DNA of 64,000 nucleotides from Planctomycetota bacterium (GCA_024280855.1 JAJRPG010000027.1:25770-89769), one strand, 5' to 3'; shown: positions 8,501 through 17,547, numbered from the stretch's first letter. Numbers and translations: made by a program. The notes: generated by a model not told the origin, from the letters alone.

Positions 8501-9865
8501 CTATGGCCCGGTGATACTATCGTGGAAGCTATATAGGTCATCCAGGCTGACGTCGGCGTCGTTGTTATCGTCGAACACGCATAGGCAGACGTCATCATTC
8601 GGGCTGGTAGCTGGGAATGTTGCAAAGCATCGTTGAAATTCGGCGTAGTCAGCAAGGTCGACTGCATCATCGGCGTTGTAGTCATTGGCTAATTGAAGAG
8701 TTGCAGATTCAAACGGGCCTCGGTCAACGCGACAGCTTTGCAAGCGAGGTGTGAAGTCGAGGTCCATATCTGCGCCTATCGTTGCTGCGAAGCTTGGGTC
8801 GCCGGTGTTGATAGCCGGTGATGTAGGGGCTAATCGCCAATCGTCGTCGCCAGTTCCCGCTACGCCATCCAAGCCAAACGGGTCAACGAATTGCGGATCA
8901 ACGCCGTTGACGCCGGGACCATCGAAAGATATGGCTAAAAAACCTTGAATTGTCGTGTGAGAGAGTGGTGGTGGGATAACGCCTCCCGAAACGAATTGGG
9001 CGGATTCATCCATGCCGCCTCTGTCTATATTTCTCCAGAGGATGCAGTTTTTCATAGTTGAGATGCTCGTGCCTCCGTCGCGCATGCCGCCAATTTGGCT
9101 CATGGGATCACCATCGGCGTTGTTGTAGGCTATCGTACAGTTCGTCAATTTTGGGAACGCATTAAAGTTATCGATTCCGCCTGCGAAAATTGCACGATTG
9201 CCAACGATCAGGCAATTGATTAGCGAGACGTTGTGTTTGTCGTTATACATGCCACCACCTTTGTTTAGGGCAGAGTTTCCGCGAATGATGCAGTTGCGAA
9301 TGGTTGGCCCGTTAATGGCTGGTGAAAATGGGTTTTTGTTAATGATACCGCCACCTCGATCATCTGTTCCGGGTGGTGGGATATTTGCGTTGCCGCCCGT
9401 AACCGTAAAGCCATCAATAACCGTAGATAAGTCACGAAAGCTAGCCGTGACAACGTGATAGCAGTTCTCACTATTGTTGATAAAGCCAGGTAGGTCGTCG
9501 CCGTTGAGGTCGCAAGACAGAATCGTTTCATACTGGCGGATATGGCGCTCGTCTGGATTAGCTTCGCCGCAACCTGCAAATCCGCCTAGTAAAGTTACGC
9601 CATTCTGATTAGTAGCAATTCGAAATGTAGAAGAGCGAACGTTTCCGGGCAAGTATAGGCCATCTGCTACGCGGATTTCGTCTCCGGGAACGGCGTTGCC
9701 AAGGGCCGTGGTCAAGCTGGTGTAGCCGCTGCACCAACTGGTCCCGTCATGCGTTGGGCCTGTGGCGTTTATGTCTACAAAGATGACGGATTGCGCGCGG
9801 ATTGTCTGAGGCATCAACAACAAGCCAGCGCAAAGCATAGCTAGTCTGAATACTAAAGACCGCAT
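8501..9865 (-). CDS. secreted right-handed beta-helix protein with dockerin-like tail
   Basis: About 454 residues from ATG 9865; an upstream in-frame TTG at 9874 is less likely. A signal peptide (1-25, ...TIRA-QS) leads into a Pel/Pmp-like parallel beta-helix built of repeats such as IRNCIIRGNSA..GGGMYN and LINCLIVGNRA..GGID. A DPQFVDP...WRLAPTSPAINTGDP segment follows, which is typical of planctomycete surface proteins. The tail has two acidic calcium-type loops (DYNADDAVDLADYAEFQ and DDNNDADVSLDDL). It probably sits at the cell surface and may bind polysaccharide. Its substrate cannot be inferred. Confidence 0.85.
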   Translation of the reverse strand: MRSLVFRLAMLCAGLLLMPQTIRAQSVIFVDINATGPTHDGTSWCSGYTSLTTALGNAVPGDEIRVADGLYLPGNVRSSTFRIATNQNGVTLLGGFAGCGEANPDERHIRQYETILSCDLNGDDLPGFINNSENCYHVVTASFRDLSTVIDGFTVTGGNANIPPPGTDDRGGGIINKNPFSPAINGPTIRNCIIRGNSALNKGGGMYNDKHNVSLINCLIVGNRAIFAGGIDNFNAFPKLTNCTIAYNNADGDPMSQIGGMRDGGTSISTMKNCILWRNIDRGGMDESAQFVSGGVIPPPLSHTTIQGFLAISFDGPGVNGVDPQFVDPFGLDGVAGTGDDDWRLAPTSPAINTGDPSFAATIGADMDLDFTPRLQSCRVDRGPFESATLQLANDYNADDAVDLADYAEFQRCFATFPATSPNDDVCLCVFDDNNDADVSLDDLYSFHDSITGP

Positions 9866-9917
9866 GACAATCAACCTGAAATCCCCCTTAGTGCGTTCGC
9901 ATTGGTCTTTCTAAGTC

Positions 9918-9950
9918 CACGGATAAGCTGTGGCTTACCCATGCCACCCA
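9918..9950 (+). repeat. dispersed palindromic repeat, family C (GGGTAAGC type)
   Basis: A hairpin of the form AAGC-TGTG-GCTT followed by ACCCATGCCACCC. Related copies lie at 18309, 21891, 27612 and 31481. This copy is between the divergently transcribed beta-helix and ABC transporter genes. Confidence 0.7.
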
Positions 9951-10109
9951 GCTCCCAGCCCTGCGGAGCTACAAACTTCTCCCACACATTATAGTCACGC
10001 CAAGCCCCTGTCAGCGAGGGCGAATGACCGATATTATCTTAGTTATAAAGTCGTTAGCCTGTGGCTGGTAAATTGATCGTGTCTGTGGGCGGTTTAGGGA
10101 GCAAATGAG

Positions 10110-10880
10110 TTGGCTATTGAGACATCTTTCATATTTGAGCTGACGGACGTTTCCAAGCGTTACGAAGGCCACGCAGCTATCGACGGGGTTGATTTGTGCA
10201 TTGGGCAGGGGCAGGTTGTCGTTCTCATTGGCCCGAGCGGTTGCGGGAAGTCTACTTTGTTACGGCTTATGGTGGGGCTTATCACGCCGGATTCGGGATG
10301 CGTACTTTTTGAGCAAGAACCCCTGTCGCTAGAAAATGTTCGATCGCAGCGACATCGGATGGGATACGTCATTCAGGACGGCGGGCTATTCCCACATCTA
10401 ACCGCAAGGCAAAATATCACGCTGCTCGCGCGGCATCTTAGTTGGGATGATTCGCGGATTCATGAACGCATCGAAACACTGGCTGAGCTGACAAGCTTTC
10501 CGCTGGCTGCGTTAGATCGTTATCCGCTTGAAATGTCGGGCGGCCAAAGGCAGCGTGTCAGTTTGATGCGGGCGCTGATGTTAGATCCCGACGTGCTTCT
10601 ACTGGATGAGCCTTTGGGCGCGCTCGATCCGATGATTCGTAGCCAATTGCAAGATGACCTGCGAGAGATTTTTAGTCGCCTGGGCAAGACCGTGGTTTTA
10701 GTGACGCATGATCTAGCCGAGGCGGCATACCTGGCTGATACGATTGTTCTTTTGCATGAAGGACGCATTGTTCAGCAAGGTGATTTACCTTCACTGATCG
10801 AATCGCCGGCGAATGATTTTGTGACGAAGTTTATCAATGCCCAGCGAGGTGCGTCTATCCTGCAGGGAGGGGCATCGTGA
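10110..10880 (+). CDS. ABC transporter ATPase, osmoprotectant (OpuCA/OsmV-type)
   Basis: 256-residue cytoplasmic ATPase. Walker A GPSGCGKST, Q-loop (VIQDGGLFPH), signature MSGGQRQR, Walker B VLLLDEPLGALDP and the H-loop VTHDLAEA are all intact. It lacks the C-terminal CBS domains of long OpuCA proteins. The start is TTG 10110, preceded by AGGGAG at good spacing; a nearby ATG at 10105 is out of frame. It overlaps the next gene by GTGA, so ATPase and fused permease are co-translated. Subfamily and context suggest uptake of glycine betaine, choline or a related zwitterion. Confidence 0.9.
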   Translation: MAIETSFIFELTDVSKRYEGHAAIDGVDLCIGQGQVVVLIGPSGCGKSTLLRLMVGLITPDSGCVLFEQEPLSLENVRSQRHRMGYVIQDGGLFPHLTARQNITLLARHLSWDDSRIHERIETLAELTSFPLAALDRYPLEMSGGQRQRVSLMRALMLDPDVLLLDEPLGALDPMIRSQLQDDLREIFSRLGKTVVLVTHDLAEAAYLADTIVLLHEGRIVQQGDLPSLIESPANDFVTKFINAQRGASILQGGAS

Positions 10881-12433
10881 ATCTAGTTCAGCTGCGGCGA
10901 AAATTTTCTCTATTGATTATAGCTATGGGTGTAGGATTTTTTGCACCTATTGTCTCGGCGGATGATGCCATAAATCCTACCGTAACGGTTGGCTCTAAAA
11001 AATTTACGGAGTCGGTGATCCTTGGTGAGATGGTATCGCTACTCGCGGAACATGCTGGAGGAAGCGTGACGCATCGCCGTGAGCTTGGCGGGACGCGGGT
11101 GCTTTGGAACGCTTTGGTTGATGGCTCGATCGATATGTACCCGGAGTATACGGGGACGTTGCGTGAGGAAATTTTCATTGGCCAAGCTGTGGGCAATGAG
11201 GATGCGCTGAGGAAGTTACTTGCGACCCACGGCGTGCGGATGAGTGAGCCTATGGGGTTTAATAATACTTACGCTATTGGCATGAACCGCGAGCAGGCTA
11301 AGAATTTAGGAATCACGGCGCTTTCGGATTTGCGAGATCATCCTGAATTGCGATTTGGTTTTACCAGCGAATTTATGGATCGTGGCGACGGTTGGCCTAG
11401 TCTGTGCGAGGCGTATCGGCTGCCGCAAAAAAATGTGCGCGGGATGGACCACGATCTTTGCTACCGGGCACTTGCAGCTGGTGGGATTGATCTGATGGAT
11501 ATGTACGCCACGGACGCGGAGATTTCGTATTATAACTTAGCTGTGTTGCGTGATGACCTGAAGCACTTCCCCCGATACGAAGCCGTGTTGCTCTATCGTG
11601 ATGGTTTAGCGGATCGCGCAGCTGCGGTGCTAAAGCAAGTGTTGTTGTTGGGTGGCAGTATCGACGAACGCACGATGACGGGTATCAATGCGCGGGTTAA
11701 ACTTGATGACATACCAGAGTCACAAGCCGCGGCTGATTTCCTGCGTGAAAAGTTCGACATTGAAGTGAAGGTAAATGTCGAAAGCATAGGGGCAAGGCTC
11801 TGGCGCACGACGTGTGAGCATTTATTTCTCGTGCTGGTCTCGCTGAGCGCTTCTATTTTCGTAGGAATTCCATTAGGCGTGATAGCTAGTAAAAGGCCCA
11901 GGCTTGGGCAACTGGTGTTGGGTGTGGTCGGCGTGGTGCAGACGATTCCCGCGCTCGCGCTATTGGTTTTATTGATGACATTGTTACGGCCTTTGTCGGT
12001 AGTGGGGGTGGAGAGCATCGGCGCCCATCCCGCAATCGCAGCCCTGTTTTTGTATAGTTTATTGCCCATCGTTCGTAACACATATACCGGGCTGATGGGG
12101 ATACCGTTGCCGCTGCGAGAATCCGCGACGGCGCTAGGATTGTCCGGGCAGGCTCAACTGCTTCGTGTGGAATTGCCGCTAGCGCTGCCGACGTTATTAG
12201 CCGGGGTGAAGACCGCGGCGGTGCTTAACATCGGTTTTGCAACGTTGGGCGCGTTGATAGGCGCAGGCGGTTACGGTCAGCCAATTCTTACGGGCATTCG
12301 GTTAGATAACATCTCGTTAATCCTACAAGGCGCATTGCCCGCAGCAGGCCTAGCCATTCTAGCCCAAGGGATGTTTGAACTATTCGAGCGGACGGTAGTG
12401 TCACGCGGATTGCGCTTGCGGCATAGAGATTAA
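10877..12433 (+). CDS. fused substrate-binding protein and permease of osmoprotectant-type ABC importer
   Basis: 518 residues from GTG 10877. Signal peptide or first membrane segment at ~10-29; then an OpuAC-like binding domain (~33-295) beginning VTVGSKKFTESVILGEM, with the ELGGTRVLWNALVDG..D.YPEYTGT region typical of choline/betaine/ergothioneine-binding proteins; then a BPD_transp_1 permease (~305-510) with about six membrane segments and the ATPase-coupling EAA-type loop ESATALGLSG..QLLRVELPLALP. The binding domain precedes the membrane domain, whereas the well-known fused proteins of this class (OpuF, EgtU) as I recall them have the reverse order. Ligand is uncertain: betaine, choline, carnitine or ergothioneine. 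Confidence 0.88.
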   Translation: MNLVQLRRKFSLLIIAMGVGFFAPIVSADDAINPTVTVGSKKFTESVILGEMVSLLAEHAGGSVTHRRELGGTRVLWNALVDGSIDMYPEYTGTLREEIFIGQAVGNEDALRKLLATHGVRMSEPMGFNNTYAIGMNREQAKNLGITALSDLRDHPELRFGFTSEFMDRGDGWPSLCEAYRLPQKNVRGMDHDLCYRALAAGGIDLMDMYATDAEISYYNLAVLRDDLKHFPRYEAVLLYRDGLADRAAAVLKQVLLLGGSIDERTMTGINARVKLDDIPESQAAADFLREKFDIEVKVNVESIGARLWRTTCEHLFLVLVSLSASIFVGIPLGVIASKRPRLGQLVLGVVGVVQTIPALALLVLLMTLLRPLSVVGVESIGAHPAIAALFLYSLLPIVRNTYTGLMGIPLPLRESATALGLSGQAQLLRVELPLALPTLLAGVKTAAVLNIGFATLGALIGAGGYGQPILTGIRLDNISLILQGALPAAGLAILAQGMFELFERTVVSRGLRLRHRD

Positions 12434-12435
12434 AC

Positions 12436-12460
12436 GTAGGGCACGGCTATTGCCTGCCTT
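12436..12460 (+). repeat. dispersed palindromic repeat, family A (GGCAATAGCC type)
   Basis: Reads GTAGGGCACGGCTATTGCC then TGCCTT; the same unit recurs at 13496 (same orientation), 13631 (inverted) and in diverged form at 14851 and 26602. A family B unit follows 12 bp later. Confidence 0.7.
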
Positions 12461-12472
12461 TGGTGAACGCAA

Positions 12473-12508
12473 GGTGCCCCATTGTTTGCCTACTGGCAAA
12501 GGGTGGGG
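12473..12508 (-). repeat. dispersed palindromic repeat, family B (CCCACCC..GGGGCACC type)
   Basis: Hairpin with TTTGCC-tact-GGCAAA stem flanked by GGTGCCCC and GGGTGGGG. This copy is inverted relative to those at 13681, 30581, 31551 and 39845. Confidence 0.7.
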
Positions 12509-12567
12509 AAAGGATCTTAATCGGACGCCAATCAAATTTAGGTGTGGCATAAGGATTTCGGAATACG

Positions 12568-13419
12568 ATGGAAAAAATTATCGACAGGAATGACCACGCA
12601 CCGCGCTGTATCGAATGTGGATACATTTTGTTGGGCTTAACTGAGCTTCGCTGCCCGGAGTGCGGCACAGAATTTGATCCTGAATATGTCAAACAGGACT
12701 CGTATCGCGTTCACCTTCTCCCTTGGGAACGACCAGAAGTGGGTGGTTGGATCAAAAGATTAGCCCGGACGCTTATGTTGGCGTCGTTACATCCGTCGCG
12801 ATTTTATACTAGCGTCAGTTACCGGAAAGATAGACGCATTAGGAATCCAGTAAAACTAATTCTCGCGTACATTCTTGCGTCCATGTGTATATTATTCGTT
12901 TCGCAAATCGTGGAAGAAGCAATAGGCTTTGTTTGGATGTGGGCAAAGCTGGGGCAATTCTCGCAAGTATGGGCATTAGAGAAAAGAGTATTAGTCACGA
13001 CTGGGATACTATATTTGTTCGTACCAGTCGTGCAAATTTTGTCGTCGATAATTCCCATCGGAGTAATGGCCGCGGTGATTCGTTATGTTTTTCGAGAAAA
13101 AATTGGTTCATTGCGTTATGTCGATATGTTTGGGTTGTATTGCCCCGTAGTTGCTTTGCAAGCGTTCTTACTGCTCGTCGGTCATATTACGGTTCAGGTC
13201 GCCATGTATGCAGAGTTCATGATATACGATATATCTGACTTGGTCGCCGAAATCATCCTTCCTTTAACGTTATGGTTTAGCTGTCGAAAATTTATATTGT
13301 TGAGTCGTTGGAAATCTATAGGGATATCGATTTTAGGTTGCGTTGTGTATTTTGTGTGCGGAATAATCACCTATTGGCTTATGCAGATTCCCCTCTTCAT
13401 TTCTCGCGGATTATTATAA
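12568..13419 (+). CDS. zinc-ribbon membrane protein of unknown function
   Basis: 283 residues from ATG 12568. The N-terminus carries a rubredoxin-like zinc ribbon, CIECGY..LGL...RCPECG..F (about residues 14-36), an arrangement frequent on planctomycete membrane proteins. After a soluble linker come about five hydrophobic segments (near 95-112, 145-165, 175-190, 200-218 and 250-275), so it is an inner-membrane protein of Yip1-like layout with the ribbon probably cytoplasmic. No catalytic motif is visible. It is flanked on both sides by palindromic repeats. Function unknown. Confidence 0.75.
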   Translation: MEKIIDRNDHAPRCIECGYILLGLTELRCPECGTEFDPEYVKQDSYRVHLLPWERPEVGGWIKRLARTLMLASLHPSRFYTSVSYRKDRRIRNPVKLILAYILASMCILFVSQIVEEAIGFVWMWAKLGQFSQVWALEKRVLVTTGILYLFVPVVQILSSIIPIGVMAAVIRYVFREKIGSLRYVDMFGLYCPVVALQAFLLLVGHITVQVAMYAEFMIYDISDLVAEIILPLTLWFSCRKFILLSRWKSIGISILGCVVYFVCGIITYWLMQIPLFISRGLL

Positions 13420-13427
13420 CGCCGGGT

Positions 13428-13451
13428 GGTCCAGATCCTTCTTTTTGGACC
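13428..13451 (+). other. intergenic hairpin downstream of the zinc-ribbon gene
   Basis: GGTCCA (13428-13433) pairs with TGGACC (13446-13451) across a 12-base T-rich loop. It lies 9 bp after the stop codon but has no T-tract after the stem, so it may be an RNA 3'-end structure rather than a standard terminator. The rest of the gap to 13753 is filled with repeats A and B. Confidence 0.4.
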
Positions 13452-13495
13452 TGGGGGAGTCGATGATTGAACGCCTAATGTCTTCCCCGATTCCG

Positions 13496-13520
13496 GTAGG
13501 GCACGGCTATTGCCTGCCTT
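13496..13520 (+). repeat. family A repeat, left arm of an inverted pair
   Basis: Matches the unit at 12436 base for base over its 25 bases. Together with the inverted copy at 13631-13653 it frames a ~110 bp segment with no gene, giving a small MITE-like layout. Confidence 0.7.
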
Positions 13521-13630
13521 TTGCGAAGGTCTAAAGTGTTCGAAGTTTTATAGCGTTAGGCGTTGCGATGATGGCATCAATCGTCTTTCAATGGCCCGGA
13601 TGGCATGCCAGATGTGTAGTTTCCGAATAC

Positions 13631-13653
13631 GGCAGGCAATAGCCGTGCCCTAC
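13631..13653 (-). repeat. family A repeat, right arm of an inverted pair
   Basis: Reverse complement of the core of the unit at 13496. The arms enclose 13521-13630. No transposase is present and no target duplication was recognised. Confidence 0.7.
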
Positions 13654-13680
13654 CTGGAGTACTCCACATGCTTAAAGATC

Positions 13681-13721
13681 CATTCCCCACCCTGTGCCAG
13701 TTGGCAAAGGATGGGACACCC
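13681..13721 (+). repeat. family B palindromic repeat
   Basis: Starts CATTCCCCACCCTGTGCC, loop AGTT, then GGCAAAGGATGGGACACCC. It is a slightly diverged copy located 32 bp before the 3' end of the aldolase gene. Confidence 0.65.
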
Positions 13722-13752
13722 TAATCATAGTGTCACTATGGTGGCAGCGGTG

Positions 13753-14802
13753 TTATGCAACTTCAATCGACTTATCCAAATACACATCCTGAATAGTATT
13801 AAGCAGTTTAATACCCTCAGCCATCGGGCGTTGGAACGCTTTGCGTCCTGAGATAAGTCCTGTTCCGCCAGCTCTTTTGTTGATGACAGCGGTGCGGGCT
13901 GCGTCTTGGAAATCGTTGCTGCCTGATGCGCCGCCGGAGTTAATTAGGCCCATGCGGCCCATGTAACAGCCAGCTAACTGATAGCGGGTGAGGTCGATAG
14001 GGTGGTCGGTGGTTAGGTTGTCGTATACGGCTTTATTGGTCTTGGCGAAGTTGATCGCTGTGAAGCCGCCATTATTCTCCGCTTGCTTTTGCTTGATAAT
14101 GTCAGCTTGAATGGTCACACCAAGGTGATTAGCCTGGCTGGTTAAGTCTGACGCGGCGGAATAATCAGTCCCGTCTTTTTTGAATCCGTTGTTTCGCAGA
14201 TAGCACCAAAGCACGGTAGCCATTCCCATTTCGTGAGCGGCTTGGAACGCTTCGCTGACTTCCATAATCTGTCGAGAAGATTCTTCAGAGCCAAAATAAA
14301 TCGTCGCACCAACAGCTACGGCTCCCATGTCAGCGGCTTGTTCGACTGAGGCGAACATAATCTGATCGTATTTGTTGGGATAGGTGAGCAGTTCGTTGTG
14401 GTTGAGTTTGACGAGGAACGGAATCTTGTGGTCATATTTACGAGCCACCGAGCCGAGAACGCCCAATGTGGATGCAACCGCGTTGCAGCCGCCTTCGATG
14501 GCGAGTTTGATGATGTTTTCCGGGTCGAAATAGATTGGGTTCGGCGCGAAGGACGCCCCAGCTGTGTGTTCGATGCCCTGGTCAACGGGAAGAATCGAGA
14601 CGAAGCCCGTGCCGCCGAGTCTGCCATGATCGAAAATCGTTTGTAGGGACCGCAGGACAGGCGTAGGCCGGTCTGTGTGGGAGTAGACATTGTCGACGAA
14701 GTCTGGACCTGGCAGATGCAGCATCCGTTTGTCGATAGTCTTACAGGTATGGCCTAGCAGAAAATCAGCTTGGTCGCCGAGGAGGTCTAGAATAGCGCTC
14801 AT
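13753..14802 (-). CDS. fbaB: class I fructose-bisphosphate aldolase (DhnA/FbaB family)
   Basis: 349 residues. Cleaves fructose-1,6-bisphosphate to the two triose phosphates in glycolysis, or the reverse in gluconeogenesis, through a Schiff-base lysine. The DhnA-type TIM barrel is visible from [13 protein letters not shown] through [11 protein letters not shown] (the strand carrying an active-site lysine), [13 protein letters not shown], and the phosphate-binding [10 protein letters not shown] near the C-terminus. It starts at ATG 14802. Transcribed alone, opposite to the preceding gene. Confidence 0.92.
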   Translation of the reverse strand: MSAILDLLGDQADFLLGHTCKTIDKRMLHLPGPDFVDNVYSHTDRPTPVLRSLQTIFDHGRLGGTGFVSILPVDQGIEHTAGASFAPNPIYFDPENIIKLAIEGGCNAVASTLGVLGSVARKYDHKIPFLVKLNHNELLTYPNKYDQIMFASVEQAADMGAVAVGATIYFGSEESSRQIMEVSEAFQAAHEMGMATVLWCYLRNNGFKKDGTDYSAASDLTSQANHLGVTIQADIIKQKQAENNGGFTAINFAKTNKAVYDNLTTDHPIDLTRYQLAGCYMGRMGLINSGGASGSNDFQDAARTAVINKRAGGTGLISGRKAFQRPMAEGIKLLNTIQDVYLDKSIEVA

Positions 14803-14850
14803 AGTATTGAAACTCCCGAAAATGTTGGCCTAAACAAGGCACGCCATGAC

Positions 14851-14873
14851 GGCATGGTAATAGCCGTGTCCCA
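14851..14873 (-). repeat. diverged family A repeat
   Basis: GGCATGGTAATAGCCGTGTCCC resembles the inverted family A unit (GGCAGGCAATAGCCGTGCCC). It sits between the aldolase start and the small ORF at 14932, on whose upstream side it could affect transcription. Confidence 0.45.
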
Positions 14874-14931
14874 GTCCTGAAAACGCGAAAATCATAGTAA
14901 GCTCTGTAGACAAGCAGGCAAGGGGGAATGT

Positions 14932-15117
14932 ATGAAAAACGTGTGGAAATCGCGGCTGGAATCTGTGAATTTCTGGGTTTCGTCAAGTTTGATTGGGGGG
15001 CGATTATTGCCCCGATTGGTCGTGTCGTGTAAGTTAGGGCTGATTGCGGCTTCGTCGGTGATGGATCGATTAGGCCGTGGTTTTGAAATTGCAGCTAAGG
15101 AGCAGCTTGATGACTGA
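14932..15117 (+). CDS. 61-residue protein upstream of trigger factor
   Basis: ATG 14932 has a good GGGGG ribosome-binding site seven bases upstream, and the stop overlaps the start of tig by eight bases, as expected for translational coupling. The product (MKNVWKSRLESVNFW...) is basic at the start, with a moderately hydrophobic centre that could be amphipathic. No family is recognised. Its reality rests on the ribosome-binding site and overlap only. Confidence 0.45.
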   Translation: MKNVWKSRLESVNFWVSSSLIGGRLLPRLVVSCKLGLIAASSVMDRLGRGFEIAAKEQLDD

Positions 15118-16768
15118 TAAGGGTTCGTACATAGGACAAGATGACGCCAACGTCGATGATCAGAAATCGAAGTCTGAGCATGAGCAGATCATGGAGAAGC
15201 TCAAGGAAACGATTACCGTCGAAAAGAAGGAAATCGGGTCGTTGCGCATCAAAATGACCGTCACCGTCCCACGCGAGACCATCGATGCGCGCTTGAGCGA
15301 GCAGTACACAGAGCTTAAACGCGACGCTACCGTTCCCGGTTTTCGTAAGGGCCATGCGCCGATTCAGTTGGTGGAAAGACGCTTCGCTACTGATGTGGGC
15401 ACGCAAATCAAACGCGAGTTGGTTAGTTCAGGGTATCTAGCTGCTGTTGAAAAAGAAGAAATAAACGCCCTCGGTGATCCGCTATTTTGGGTTCCGGTTA
15501 AAGAGGAGCAAGAAGGCGAAAATCAGCAGACCAAGATCGTAGAAACCGAGAGGCTGCTACCAATTGATGAAGCGCTGGAGTCGTTAGAGTTCCCGAAAGA
15601 GGGGGCGTTGACTTTTGCCTGCGAAATTGAACTCAAGCCAGAGTTTGAATTGCCGGAATTGAAGAAAGTTGCGATCAATCGGATCAAGTTAGCGGTCGCG
15701 GATAGTGACGTTGACGCTGAGCTAAAGCGGATGCGCATGATGCGTGGTACGTTTAATCCGGTTGAAAATGGCAAAGTCGAATTAGACGACATGTTGTTCG
15801 TCGATTTTAAGATGATCGTAGATGGCAATGTGGTTGATTCGGCTGAGAATTTCGACGTCGCGGCCCGTGACATGAATATCAAGGGTGTGCAATTGGAAGG
15901 CTTTGGCGAAGTTGTTAAAGGTAAGAAGCTTGGCGATACGGTCACAGTTGAGGGCGTTGTGCCTGACGATCATGTGCAGATCGATATTCGTGAGAAGAAG
16001 GTTAAGTTTGAGCTGACCCTTAAAGAAATTAAACGTTTGGAAGTACCGCCTTTCGATAAGGAATTCCTTGAATCAATCGGCTTTGAAAGTGAAGATGAGC
16101 TGAAAGACCTAGTCCGTAATCGTATGGATTCAGAGCTTAATGGCAAAAGTCGCGGCCTGATGCATGAGCAGATGGGCGATTATTTACTTGAGCATACAGA
16201 AGTAGAAGTTCCGGAAGGCTTATCGCAGCGTCAGGTGGAACGGTCGCTGTCGCGGCGGCGTGTTCAACTCCTTCAAGCTGGTATGCCTGAAGCTGAGATT
16301 GATAAGTCGATGGATGAAATGCGGGTGCAGGCCCAGGATCAGGTCATCCGCGATCTTAAATTGTTTTTCGTATTAGAAAAAATCGCCGAAGACCGCGATA
16401 TTACGGTTCCTGAAGATCGCATCAACGGGGCGATTGCCCAGATAGCTGCCCGCTCTAATCAGCGGTTTGACCGTGTTCGAGACTCATTGAGCAAGGGCGA
16501 CGGGCTGACGATGTTGTACCTTCAGATTCGTGACGAGATGATTCTTGACCTTCTTATTGAGGATGCGGACGTTACGGACACCGACAGCGACAAGGAAAGT
16601 CCGAAAAAGAAGACTGCCACTAAGGTAAAAACGAAGGCCAAGGAGAATGCGCCAGCTAAGGAAAAACCAGAGGCCAAGAAAACGACGACTACGACAGCTA
16701 AAAAGAAAACTCCCGCTAAAAAAGCCCCTGCTAAGAAGGTTGTGAAGAAGAAAAAGAAGACCTCTTAA
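15110..16768 (+). CDS. tig: trigger factor with long lysine-rich C-terminal tail
   Basis: 552 residues from ATG 15110 (AAGGAG seven bases upstream). Ribosome-associated chaperone and peptidyl-prolyl isomerase acting on nascent chains. In order: ~35-residue extension, ribosome-binding domain with the GFRKG loop, FKBP-like PPIase domain (around VELDDMLFVDF...GVVPDDH), long alpha-helical C-terminal domain, and an unusual ~55-residue tail of Lys, Ala, Thr and Pro (KKKTPAKKAPAKK) like histone H1 or HU tails. Typical trigger factors are ~430-450 residues. It lies upstream of two clpP genes, the common tig-clpP arrangement. Confidence 0.94.
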   Translation: MTDKGSYIGQDDANVDDQKSKSEHEQIMEKLKETITVEKKEIGSLRIKMTVTVPRETIDARLSEQYTELKRDATVPGFRKGHAPIQLVERRFATDVGTQIKRELVSSGYLAAVEKEEINALGDPLFWVPVKEEQEGENQQTKIVETERLLPIDEALESLEFPKEGALTFACEIELKPEFELPELKKVAINRIKLAVADSDVDAELKRMRMMRGTFNPVENGKVELDDMLFVDFKMIVDGNVVDSAENFDVAARDMNIKGVQLEGFGEVVKGKKLGDTVTVEGVVPDDHVQIDIREKKVKFELTLKEIKRLEVPPFDKEFLESIGFESEDELKDLVRNRMDSELNGKSRGLMHEQMGDYLLEHTEVEVPEGLSQRQVERSLSRRRVQLLQAGMPEAEIDKSMDEMRVQAQDQVIRDLKLFFVLEKIAEDRDITVPEDRINGAIAQIAARSNQRFDRVRDSLSKGDGLTMLYLQIRDEMILDLLIEDADVTDTDSDKESPKKKTATKVKTKAKENAPAKEKPEAKKTTTTTAKKKTPAKKAPAKKVVKKKKKTS

Positions 16769-16920
16769 AACAAGCGACCTTTTGAGGCGAATCTGCCGAC
16801 AATATACCTGTAGCTGATGTCGTGGTTTCGTCGGGATGTTTGATGAGGCGGGGATGTCAGGATATTATTGGAATTTGTGAAGCGATATAAGTGATGACCC
16901 ACCCAAACGAGGTTCGACCT

Positions 16921-17547
16921 ATGCATGATGCTTTAGGGCATGTACCCGTGATGAATCAGATGCCGGCTTATCAACGCACGCGTGAGATGTCTTTGACGGA
17001 CATGCTGCTTGAAAACCGGATTATTTTCCTTTCCGGCCCGATTGGCGAACGGTCGGCTAGTCTGGTCATTCAACAACTGTTATATCTGCAATCGATTCGT
17101 CGCACGCAGGATGTTAATCTGTACATCAATTCGCCTGGCGGGTTGGTAGATCAGACACTGGCTATTTATGACACTATGAATTTCATGGGGTGCGAGGTTG
17201 CGACCTATTGCATCGGCCAGGCTGCCAGTGGCGCAGCCATAATTTTGATGGCTGGTGCGAAGGGTAAGCGATTCATCCTGCCAAATGCCAAAGTCATGAT
17301 GCACCAGCCTTATGGGGGTATCACGGGGCAGGCAGAAGATATTCGCATTCAAGCTGAGGAAGTGCTTCGCGATAAGAAAAGATTGAATACCATTATCTCG
17401 CACTGCACGGGAAGACCGATTGAGAAAGTCACTGACGAGACCGAGCGAGATCGATACCTTGATGCCCAAGAAGCCGTCGAATACGGTGTGGTCGATGAAA
17501 TTTTGATCGAGCCTGCGGACGAAAAAAACAAAGCTAAGAAGAAGTAG
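16921..17547 (+). CDS. clpP: ATP-dependent Clp protease proteolytic subunit, first copy
   Basis: Serine protease subunit that forms the ClpP barrel. Catalytic Ser lies in GQAASGAA, where most ClpPs have AASMGA; His in MMHQP; Asp in ERDRYLDA. Thus the triad is complete but the residue after Ser is changed. The handle region reads GGLVDQTLAIYDTM, also unusual. ATG 16921 is chosen because GAGG lies eight bases before it; GTG 16891 and ATG 16894 are in frame upstream. A basic KKNKAKKK-like end is present. Second gene of a tig-clpP-clpP run, without clpX in the window. Confidence 0.92.
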   Translation: MHDALGHVPVMNQMPAYQRTREMSLTDMLLENRIIFLSGPIGERSASLVIQQLLYLQSIRRTQDVNLYINSPGGLVDQTLAIYDTMNFMGCEVATYCIGQAASGAAIILMAGAKGKRFILPNAKVMMHQPYGGITGQAEDIRIQAEEVLRDKKRLNTIISHCTGRPIEKVTDETERDRYLDAQEAVEYGVVDEILIEPADEKNKAKKK

